Under the pieces are notes generated by a model. That model made no database searches and was not told where the DNA came from. It saw nothing but the letters and a program-made list of their open reading frames with translations. 64,000 bases of DNA from Sphingobacteriales bacterium (GTDB lineage: Bacteria > Bacteroidota > Bacteroidia > Chitinophagales > Chitinophagaceae): positions 1 through 64,000 of the forward strand of contig JACPOD010000023.1 of assembly GCA_016185185.1 (NCBI GenBank), in the 5' to 3' direction. Every line of letters begins with the position of its first letter. Positions within the stretch are counted from its first letter, which is position 1. Made by a program: the position numbers and the translations under genes. Below are positions 17,580 to 24,467 of the stretch, piece after piece.

Positions 17580-18044
17580 ATGAACATTTACGTAGGAAAC
17601 CTCTCCTGGGAAATGACAGAGGATGACTTAAGGACCCTTTTCGAACAGTATGGCACCGTGGCCAGTGTTAAAATTATCAACGACAAATTTACCGGTCGCA
17701 GTAAAGGTTTTGGCTTTGTTGAAATGCCAGAAGCAACTGAAGCACAAAATGCATTAAGCAGCTTATACGACAAAGAAGTAATGGGTCGTAACCTTAAACT
17801 AAATGAAGCAGAAGAAAAACCAGAACGCAGTGGCGGCGGTGGATTCCGTGGCGGCGGCGGTGGTGGTGGATTCCGTGGTGGCGGCGGTGGCCGTGGCGGC
17901 GGTGGTGGTTACAAAGGTGGCGGCGGTGGCGGCCGCGGTGGCGGCGGTTACAAAGGTGGCGGCGGTGGCGGCTACAACCGTGACCGTGGTAATGGCGGTG
18001 GCGGTGGTGGTTACAACCGTGACCGTGGTGGTAACGATTATTAA
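17580..18044 (+). CDS. Glycine-rich RRM RNA-binding protein
   Basis: 154 residues from the ATG at 17580; the in-frame extension to 17532 is AT-rich leader. Residues 1-80 form one RRM with RNP2 (NIYVGNL) and RNP1 (KGFGFVEM); residues 85-154 are a low-complexity tail of Gly with Arg, Tyr and Lys, including repeated GGGYKGGGGG and GYNRDRG units. It resembles the cold-inducible Rbp proteins of cyanobacteria and Bacteroidota, which bind single-stranded RNA and may act as RNA chaperones in place of Csp. The long A/T leader (about 150 bases) may hold temperature control, but no motif proves it. Confidence 0.93.
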   Translation: MNIYVGNLSWEMTEDDLRTLFEQYGTVASVKIINDKFTGRSKGFGFVEMPEATEAQNALSSLYDKEVMGRNLKLNEAEEKPERSGGGGFRGGGGGGGFRGGGGGRGGGGGYKGGGGGGRGGGGYKGGGGGGYNRDRGNGGGGGGYNRDRGGNDY

Positions 18045-18069
18045 TCTCCTCTCTTCCGAATAAAAATTT

Positions 18070-18093
18070 AATCCCGCTTTGGCGGGATTTTTA
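18070..18093 (+). terminator. Terminator of the RRM gene
   Basis: ATCCCGC-TTTG-GCGGGAT followed by TTTTATTTT, about 25 bases after the stop codon. Confidence 0.88.
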
Positions 18094-18116
18094 TTTTCAA
18101 TAAAATTAAATGATCA

Positions 18117-18872
18117 ATGAGTGAAATAAAATTTTCACCGGTTATTGCTGGCACCATGAAATGGGGTGTATGGGGAAGTAAGTTCGATACCAATGAATAT
18201 CTGCAGTTAATAGATGATTGTATGCAGATGGGTGTTACTACTTTTGACCATGCAGATATTTATGGTCATTACACAACGGAAGAAGAATTTGGAAAAGCAC
18301 TGGCAGAAAGAAAAGAGTTGCGTTCTCAAATGCAACTAATAACCAAGTGTGGAATTAAAATGGTTACTCCCAACCAGCCGCATCATGCCATCAAGCATTA
18401 TGATACTTCCAAAGAACACATCATTCACTCCGCCCATCTTTCATTAAAACATTTACATACTGATTATATTGACCTGCTGTTGATCCATCGTCCTGATCCA
18501 TTAATGCATCCTGATGAAATTGCTGAAGCATTTACACAATTAAAAGAACAGGGAAAAGTGTTACACTTTGGTGTTTCTAATTTCACTCCATCACAAGTGG
18601 AAATGATTGCTTCAAGATTTCCAATTCTAACTAATCAAATAGAAATATCTATCCTTTATCTGAAACCTTTTATTGATGGAACACTGGATCAATGCATCAC
18701 AAAAAATATTATTCCTACTGCCTGGAGCCCATTGGGAGGAGGAAATTTATTTGCATTGGCACAGGAAGATGAAAGGGCGAAAAGAATTATTGCAGTGGCT
18801 GATATTTTGGCGGAGAAATATTCCGTAGCACCAGGAATGGTTCATGTTGTGGAGAGCTTCTACTGGACATGA
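18117..18872 (+). CDS. Aldo/keto reductase, C-terminally shortened
   Basis: 251 residues where close relatives (YdhF-type) have about 300. The barrel is recognisable: GTMKWGVWG at the start, FDHADIYGHYTTEEEFGKAL with catalytic Asp and Tyr, TKCGIK with the Lys, LLLIHRPDPLM with the His, FGVSNFTPSQVE and TAWSPLGGG. After EKYSVAPG the expected LAWILKHP...VVGT segment that binds NADPH is absent; the frame reads MVHVVESFYWT and stops just before a CCCC-TAAA-GGGG repeat. The product is probably inactive or altered. Substrate unknown. Confidence 0.8.
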   Translation: MSEIKFSPVIAGTMKWGVWGSKFDTNEYLQLIDDCMQMGVTTFDHADIYGHYTTEEEFGKALAERKELRSQMQLITKCGIKMVTPNQPHHAIKHYDTSKEHIIHSAHLSLKHLHTDYIDLLLIHRPDPLMHPDEIAEAFTQLKEQGKVLHFGVSNFTPSQVEMIASRFPILTNQIEISILYLKPFIDGTLDQCITKNIIPTAWSPLGGGNLFALAQEDERAKRIIAVADILAEKYSVAPGMVHVVESFYWT

Positions 18873-18922
18873 AGTAGCGTAAAAACACCCCTGCCCCTAA
18901 AGGGGTTTTAATAACAATCATT

Positions 18923-20581
18923 ATGAAAAAATCATTACTTGCTTTTTTATCAGCCATTTTATTCTTTGTTTCCTGCACACAAAAAGAAACAGCCGATAAA
19001 ATTTACTTCAATGCTAAAATATGGACTGGTGATTCCGCTCAACCATTAGCAGAAGCGATGGCCATTAAAGAAAATAAAATTGTTTTTGTTGGGAAAGATT
19101 ATGCGGCATTAAAAGGAGATAAAACGGAAATGATTGATGTGGGTGGCAAAATGATTGTTCCAGGTTTCATTGATAATCATACACACTTTTTAACCGGTGG
19201 TTATAATCTCGCCAGTGTTAACTTAAGAACTGCTACAACAAAAGAAGAATTTATATCCATATTAAAAAACTATTGTCAGCAACATCCCGGCAACAATTGG
19301 ATACAAGGTGGTGACTGGGACCATGAAGCATGGGGCGGCGAATTACCCAATAAAAGCTGGATTGATTCTGTTACCGGTGACCATCCATTGTTTGTCAATC
19401 GCTATGATGGTCACATGGCATTTGCCAATAGCAAAGCATTAGCTGTTGCCAAGATTGATAAGAATACCGCTACTCCAGCAGGTGGTGTAATTGTAAAAGA
19501 TAAAAATGGTGAACCAACAGGAGTGATAAAAGATGAAGCCATGAATTTGGTGTTTAACATTGTTCCACCAGCTTCAGAAAAAGAACTGGATGAATATTTT
19601 CAAAGAGCACAGCAACATGCTTTTGAAAATGGCGTAACACAAATAAATGATGTAAACAGCTATGGCGGTTGGATTGATTTGGAAACATTTCGCCGTGCAC
19701 AAAAAAATAATCAACTGGATTTACGTGTGTACTCGCTGGTGGCTTTAAGCACCTGGCAAAAATTAGATTCATTTGTAAAGAAAAATGGCAGAGGGGATGA
19801 TATGCTCCGATGGGGTGGATTAAAAGGTTTTGTAGATGGTTCTTTAGGTTCCACTACTGCTTGGTTTTATCAACCCTATTTAGATGCCCCTAGCAGTAAT
19901 GGCTTTACGGTTACTGATACCAATGATTTGCGTAAATGGGTTTTGAGTGCAGACTCTGCCGGTTTACAGGTAGCTGTTCATGCTATCGGCGACCGGGCCA
20001 ATGATTTTATTTTAAATGTTTTTGAAGAAGCCGAAAAGAAAAATGGAAACAAGGACAGAAGATTCAGAGTAGAACATGCACAGCATGTAACACAAACTGC
20101 TTTTGCAAAATTTGCATCGCTTCATGTTATCCCATCTATGCAACCCTATCATGCCATTGATGATGGAAGATGGGCTGCCAAACGGTTGGATGATGCAAGA
20201 CTGAAAGGAACCTATGCTTTTAAAAGTATGTTAGATGCTGGCGCCACTTTAACCTTTGGTTCCGACTGGACAGTAGCCCCGTTAAAACCCATTAAAGGGA
20301 TTTATGCTGCTATAACAAGAAGGACATTGGATGATAAAAATCCCAATGGCTGGTATCCTGAACAAAAGATAACTGTTGAACAGGCATTGAAATGTTATAC
20401 CGTAAATAATGCTTATGCCGGTTTCTTGGAAAACAAAACAGGAAAACTAAAAGCAGGTATGCTGGCTGATTTTGTTGTGCTGAGCGATGACTTATTTTCT
20501 ATTCAGCCGGAAAAGATTTGGGGTGTGAAAGTATTGCGGACTGTGGTGGATGGGAAGGAAGTGTTTGTTAAGCACGATTGA
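18923..20581 (+). CDS. Amidohydrolase-family lipoprotein (YtcJ-like)
   Basis: 552 residues. The signal peptide ends in a lipobox (LFFVSC, Cys17), so the enzyme is probably held at the membrane on the periplasmic side. The amidohydrolase_3 fold is complete: the DNHTHF metal motif after GKMIVPGFI, HDHEAWGG-like WDHEAWGG, GFVDGSLGSTTAW, VHAIGDRAND, and TFGSDWTVAPL with the late Asp; the C-terminal KLKAGMLADFVVLSDD strand is typical. It hydrolyses C-N bonds in some small cyclic or N-acyl compound; substrate unknown. It stands alone, with repeats on both sides. Confidence 0.9.
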   Translation: MKKSLLAFLSAILFFVSCTQKETADKIYFNAKIWTGDSAQPLAEAMAIKENKIVFVGKDYAALKGDKTEMIDVGGKMIVPGFIDNHTHFLTGGYNLASVNLRTATTKEEFISILKNYCQQHPGNNWIQGGDWDHEAWGGELPNKSWIDSVTGDHPLFVNRYDGHMAFANSKALAVAKIDKNTATPAGGVIVKDKNGEPTGVIKDEAMNLVFNIVPPASEKELDEYFQRAQQHAFENGVTQINDVNSYGGWIDLETFRRAQKNNQLDLRVYSLVALSTWQKLDSFVKKNGRGDDMLRWGGLKGFVDGSLGSTTAWFYQPYLDAPSSNGFTVTDTNDLRKWVLSADSAGLQVAVHAIGDRANDFILNVFEEAEKKNGNKDRRFRVEHAQHVTQTAFAKFASLHVIPSMQPYHAIDDGRWAAKRLDDARLKGTYAFKSMLDAGATLTFGSDWTVAPLKPIKGIYAAITRRTLDDKNPNGWYPEQKITVEQALKCYTVNNAYAGFLENKTGKLKAGMLADFVVLSDDLFSIQPEKIWGVKVLRTVVDGKEVFVKHD

Positions 20582-20619
20582 TATTGTTTCCCTGTACTTA
20601 AATACATTCATTATTCCAA

Positions 20620-20830
20620 ATATATCAATAGCCCGAAAGGCTTAAATATTAATAGCCACAGGTGCAACCTGTGGTTGCAAAAAACAATTCGTCAACCCCG
20701 AAGGGTGTTGAATTTTACTGCATTCATATAACAGACCATCAAACAAATAAACAACTAAATATTATTTTTCTCCCTGCATATAAAAATTAAACCCTTCGGC
20801 TTTGCCTGATTTTATTTTGCCGAATTAGCA
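20620..20830. repeat. Cluster of short palindromes (REP-like)
   Basis: The 401-base gap after the amidohydrolase gene has no gene. It holds AGCCCGAAAGGCT, then CCACAGGTGCAACCTGTGG (about 20656-20674), then CAACCCCGAAGGGTGTTG (about 20694-20711), and AACCCTTCGGCTTTGCC (about 20789-20805). These are CCCCGAAGGG-type hairpins typical of dispersed repetitive palindromes in environmental Bacteroidota. Confidence 0.7.
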
Positions 20831-20982
20831 ATATTTGGTAATACATTTAGAGAAATTTACAAACTATTGAGAATTGGAGGCGGTGTCTCCGGGAAAAGAT
20901 TAGTGACAGTTTAAATCAATTATTTTGATTCCTCTATAATGTTCGCAATTATATAAATTTTACCTTTACAAAAAGTTAGAAA

Positions 20983-21870
20983 ATGAAAGCGATAAAAGGC
21001 GGCAAACAAAAAGAAGATGAATTTGATAAAACAATGAAACAAATGGTTCAACTGTTTAAAAAAGTAAAGCCAAAAAATGCAGCAAATAAACCAGGTATAA
21101 AATATTCAAAACTCCTGCTGGATTTAATTGAACCATATCAGATTGACAAAGGTGATATAAACGAGTTAGAATACCTGCTTGATATGGGCATGTGTGCATG
21201 GAATATGGCTGTATATAAACAAATAAATGAAATGATGTATAACACCTACAGGCAGGCTATATTCGCCGAATTTAAAAATGACCGGGAATCAAAAGAGCTT
21301 GTTGAGAAAATGATTATTGATAAAGAAAATAAATTCGCACCATATGATGTGGTTATGGAAGATTTTGAAATTGTTTTTGGCAAAGATGATAAAGCAGCAA
21401 TTAATGTAATGTTTAAACCATATGAAGGGTTTATAGCAGAAACCATACAAAAAGGCCTTTTTGATGAATTGGATGATAACTTTTCTGAGTATGATGAAGA
21501 TGAAGATTTTGATTTTGATGTACCCGATTATGTTTTATCCACCCTTAACCGCAATGCTGTTTTTGTAAAACCAAAGCAACCTTATATTGACTGGATGAAA
21601 AAAATGTCTCCCGGCGATGAAGATATTGTGGTACCTGAATCAAATATTTATCTTATAAAAGAAACCATGACAGATAATGCAGCTAAAAACTATTTGAAAA
21701 AAAATTTCGATAAAATATTTTGCAGCGAATTGTGGGCCTGGCATACTGACGAAAATGACTGGCCCCAACCAAGGACATTTAAATTATTCAACGCCTGGTT
21801 TGATGCACAAATAAGCTGTATGGTTTACGATATGGAGAAAGGTAAACTGAAAAGGGATGATGAATTTTGA
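20983..21870 (+). CDS. Hypothetical acidic protein
   Basis: 295 residues, no signal peptide or membrane segment, so probably cytosolic. The N-terminal third is helical and Lys-rich; a strongly acidic stretch (DDNFSEYDEDEDFDFDVPDY) lies near 165-184; the C-terminal 110 residues, with VFVKPKQPYIDWMKKMSP, IYLIKE and ELWAWHTDENDWPQPRTFKLFNAW split over the end, look like a compact domain I have seen as stand-alone hypothetical proteins in Bacteroidota. No catalytic motif recognised. A promoter was not identified; upstream is the palindrome cluster. Confidence 0.75.
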   Translation: MKAIKGGKQKEDEFDKTMKQMVQLFKKVKPKNAANKPGIKYSKLLLDLIEPYQIDKGDINELEYLLDMGMCAWNMAVYKQINEMMYNTYRQAIFAEFKNDRESKELVEKMIIDKENKFAPYDVVMEDFEIVFGKDDKAAINVMFKPYEGFIAETIQKGLFDELDDNFSEYDEDEDFDFDVPDYVLSTLNRNAVFVKPKQPYIDWMKKMSPGDEDIVVPESNIYLIKETMTDNAAKNYLKKNFDKIFCSELWAWHTDENDWPQPRTFKLFNAWFDAQISCMVYDMEKGKLKRDDEF

Positions 21871-22062
21871 AGTAACAGGAACCCTATCTCCTGTATTTTT
21901 TCCCCGGCCTTTTTTAGTATGGTGAACTGAACTGTTGTAAATTTCTTTTGCCCGTTTATTGATTTTAAAAAATACCAGGTAAGGGAAAAAACAACTTTAG
22001 CTTCCCTGAATTTTCATTGCCCCTGTTTCCTATATACATAGTACCTGTGTTGGTAGCAGTTT

Positions 22063-22641
22063 TTATTTGCGTTGTCCGGCATTGTCAAACTTGAAGTGTT
22101 TCCAATTCAAACGCTCTTTTTCATTGTTCCCAATTATTAACAGATATTCAGTACTCGGGTTTTCAGCAAACGCTTGATTACTTTGTTTAATAATTCCCTT
22201 GAAGGTTTCGCTCAACATTATATTTTCCTTCTGCCATTGAGTTTTGTCGTTTGGATGCCAATTATAAATAACAAGAACTTTTAAAGGTGACCGAACCCAA
22301 ATTAGTTTTGTCATTTCTTGCCATGCACGACCCTGTTGGTTTTCGACCTCAATAATAACATCATACATTGGAGGATAAAAACCATCTATGTCAAGGTTGT
22401 AGTTTTCTAAATAAGAAAAGGCTATGTCAAATGAGCCATCTTCTGTCCTATATCTTAGTTTATTGTTCTTACTAAAAAAATAGTTGCCAATTGGCGAATT
22501 GGTAGAACTACTTTTTTTGCCTCCCAAAAACAAGTTTGTCCAATCATTGTCATTTGCATAAGCTTGTAACCAATTGGGGTTTTTATCTTCAAAATCAATA
22601 CTAAACTCGTTCCATATTTTAATGAAAGCATTAGCATCCAT
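22063..22641 (-). CDS. Hypothetical protein, possible nuclease-like fold
   Basis: 192 residues, cytosolic by sequence. The central part, RTEDGSFDIAFSYLEN then YDVIIEVENQQGRAWQEMTKLI and LKVLVIYNW, has the alternating Asp ... Glu-x-Glu-Asn ... Gln/Lys strand pattern of PD-(D/E)XK-type folds, but the canonical Lys is not clear, so this is a weak structural guess. It follows the frameshifted gene 22654-23264 by 12 bases on the same strand and was probably co-transcribed with it. No named family recognised. Confidence 0.65.
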   Translation of the reverse strand: MDANAFIKIWNEFSIDFEDKNPNWLQAYANDNDWTNLFLGGKKSSSTNSPIGNYFFSKNNKLRYRTEDGSFDIAFSYLENYNLDIDGFYPPMYDVIIEVENQQGRAWQEMTKLIWVRSPLKVLVIYNWHPNDKTQWQKENIMLSETFKGIIKQSNQAFAENPSTEYLLIIGNNEKERLNWKHFKFDNAGQRK

Positions 22642-22653
22642 TTTAATCTTTAA

Positions 22654-23264
22654 TTAAATTTTTATTAGTTCTTCGTTACTCTCAACTTTCTTAACTGCTT
22701 CGTGATATACTGGGTCGTTTGGGTTTTGTATATATCGCATACAACTTGCCAAACCCGAACAGAACAAATCAACCATTTCATTATCTGAAAATAAGTTTTC
22801 TAAGAACGGGCCAAACTTTACAGTGTAAACCCTACCTGAAATTAATAATGCTGCTGTAATACCAAAGGGTGCTAATGCTGCCAGATTTGCATTAGAGGCA
22901 TTTCGAATGTTGGCGCAGGCGGGACCGAGTAATTCATCTTTTTCTCTTTGTAAATAAGAGAGCGGATAATTTACCTGTTCTTTTAAGGTGTTATCACTAA
23001 TAGAGGATGCGTATGCAAATACTGCTGCAGCAATATCTGCAGCCTGCTGTGCTAATACGGCTTTACGCTGTGCTTTGTCCATTGTGATACCGGTGATTAC
23101 CTGTGTTTCCTGCTGGGGGGTACTGATGATGGAAGAGATGGTGGTGTTTAAGGCAGTGATTGCATTTTGAAAGGCGGGAACTGTTGCAACGATTGCCGGG
23201 TTATCGTTGCTGTGTTTTGCTACTGCCGGAACATATTAAGCCGGGCTTCGTTTTTACTGTTCAT
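22654..23264 (-). pseudogene. Frameshifted, apparently chimeric gene
   Basis: The ATG at 23264 opens MNSKNEARLNMFRQ and stops at once; shifting frame near 23228 gives PAVAKHSNDNPAIVATVPAF and runs on through MDKAQRKAVLAQQAADIAA to the stop at 22654. So a start-proximal frameshift splits one gene of about 200 codons. The first two thirds match in style a Chitinophagaceae family that begins MNSKNEARLNMF and has AADIAA...FAYAS helices (from memory, not searched). After FGITAA the sequence changes character (VKFGPFLENLFSDNEMVD...), unlike the usual C-terminus of that family, which suggests fusion to the tail of another gene. Confidence 0.6.
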
Positions 23265-23367
23265 AATTAAAGGTTTTTGAAAGGTTGCTAATAATATTGT
23301 TAGCATTTACAAGGTATAACACGGTATTGCCTTTATCCAATACCACAAAGTGGTAGTTTTTTTTAAA

Positions 23368-23640
23368 ATTGTTGCAGAAAAAATGACTACTGTTATTGTT
23401 GCATTCTTCATTGTTTTACTGACACTGACGATTGCTTTAGTGACAGTCTTTATTGTTTACTTATCAACTGTCATTGTTTCGCTTACACTTGTCATTGTTT
23501 CATGTGCTGTATTTATTATTTTAGTAACAGCATCTATTGTTTAGCTGACAGTTGTCATTGTTTTATTTATACTTGTCGTTGTTTAAGGATCAGCATTTAT
23601 TGTTTGAGTGACACAGGGCTTTGTTCTTATGTAGAAATTT
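23368..23640. repeat. Array of about 12 diverged 21-bp tandem repeats
   Basis: The hexamer ATTGTT (or a one-base variant) recurs at exactly 21-base steps: 23368, 23389, 23410, 23431, 23452, 23473, 23494, 23515, 23536, 23557, 23578, 23599, with a last weak copy at 23620. Units read ATTGTTT-nnn-TGACA-nTnnTC. On the plus strand a 64-residue frame (23350-23544) of Ile/Val/Thr heptads covers part of it, then stop codons appear; on the minus strand the units read as Thr-Met-Thr-x-Val-Ser-Lys-like heptads with two TAA stops. It is probably a decayed repeat-protein gene. Confidence 0.85.
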
Positions 23641-23751
23641 ATTTTGGATTGATTTTTAGTATTTTATAAACGAGATACACAGAATGGGGCAAATTACATT
23701 AATTGAAGTGATGGGCAGACTATTTGCAGATCAAAAAATGCCTGCTTTTGT

Positions 23752-24121
23752 ATGAAACAATTAAATTTATGGCTGAGTAAGTACTTTGATAAAAACGCTA
23801 CTATCCCTTTGGAATGAAGTGGTTGGGAAGGTGAGGTATAAGAATGGGGAAACCACCCCTGTTCTGAACAAGTTCAGAACTGTCCCCTCCTTGGGAAGGA
23901 GGGGAGCTTTTAGGTTTTTTGAATTGATTACTTCGCATGTGATGAGGCGTACGGTGATTACTCTTTTGCTTATGATGGGTATGCCGGAGTATATTGTACG
24001 AAAGATATCTGGTCATACGGCGCATAGTGAATCGTTTTTCCGGTATGTTAATTTTGCGGATTCGTATGTAACGGATGAGATTGATAAGGTGTATGGGAAG
24101 TTGAAGGAGTTGTATGGATAA
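23752..24121 (+). pseudogene. Tyrosine recombinase (integrase) C-terminal relic
   Basis: Two overlapping frames carry the end of a phage-type integrase. QLNLWLSKYFDKNATIPL (from 23752) must shift near 23807-23812 to join WNEVVGKVRYKNGE, and the catalytic core then shows SHVMRRT (H-x-x-R), RKISGHTAH (H) and FFRYVNF with the Tyr nucleophile. The N-terminal arm and core-binding domains and the first catalytic Arg are missing. A 61-bp repeat (23851-23911) lies inside the frame between YKNGE and RFFELITSH and is translated as foreign sequence, so insertion disrupted the catalytic domain. The relic marks a former mobile element. Confidence 0.85.
23851..23911 (+). repeat. 61-bp double-hairpin element, copy 1 (inside the integrase relic)
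   Basis: Opens AACCACCCCT, then the palindrome GTTCTGAAC-AA-GTTCAGAAC, then CCCCTCCTT-GGG-AAGGAGGGG, and ends AGCTTTT. Identical to the copies at 24120 and 24355. No coding capacity; MITE or REP-like. Confidence 0.92.
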
Positions 24122-24180
24122 CCACCCCTGTTCTGAACAAGTTCAGAACTGTCCCCTCCTTGGGAAGGAGGGGAGCTTTT
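24120..24180 (+). repeat. 61-bp double-hairpin element, copy 2 (at the 3' end of the integrase relic)
   Basis: Same sequence as copy 1. It begins at the stop codon of the integrase relic (the final A of TAA is its first base). The second hairpin with following T-run could also terminate transcription. Confidence 0.92.
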
Positions 24181-24287
24181 TTTGATGAATAGAATTATTG
24201 AACGTACAAGAGCTTGCGAGGCAAGAGGTGATGCTACAAAGAACTGAACGCTGGTATTATTGTTTTGCTTCGCTGCATAAATTCGGC

Positions 24288-24325
24288 GGATTGCCACGTC
24301 GTCGTACCTCCTCCTCGCAATGACG
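24288..24325. repeat. Dispersed GGATTGCC...CGCAATGACG palindromic repeat
   Basis: GGATTGCCACGTCGTCG followed by TACCTCCTCCTCGCAATGACG is the well-known type of dispersed element ending in CGTCATTGCGAGG on the other strand. It lies between copies 2 and 3 of the 61-bp element; the rest of 24181-24354 has no gene. Confidence 0.7.
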
Positions 24326-24354
24326 CCTTGATGGTGCTGGGGAATGACGGGAAC

Positions 24355-24415
24355 AACCACCCCTGTTCTGAACAAGTTCAGAACTGTCCCCTCCTTGGGA
24401 AGGAGGGGAGCTTTT
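24355..24415 (+). repeat. 61-bp double-hairpin element, copy 3
   Basis: Third identical copy, ending 52 bases before the ATG of the beta-propeller gene at 24468. It may insulate that gene from upstream transcription. Confidence 0.92.
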
Positions 24416-24467
24416 TGAAGGGTTTGATATTATTTCCCTAAATTCATTGACTTAAATTATATGCTGT

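Noticed and set aside
17803-18063. Ala/Val-rich frame over the glycine-rich gene
   Set aside because: It is the shifted reading of GGC/GGT codons of the RRM protein.
23350-23544. 64-residue Val/Ile/Thr-rich protein on the plus strand
   Set aside because: It only covers part of the tandem array, and later units carry stop codons; better explained by the repeat.
23368-23640. CRISPR array
   Set aside because: The 21-bp units are contiguous, diverged and without unique spacers, and no cas genes are present.
23265-24467. Complete integrative element with attachment sites
   Set aside because: Only an integrase C-terminal relic is left, no flanking tRNA gene or direct repeats were found.
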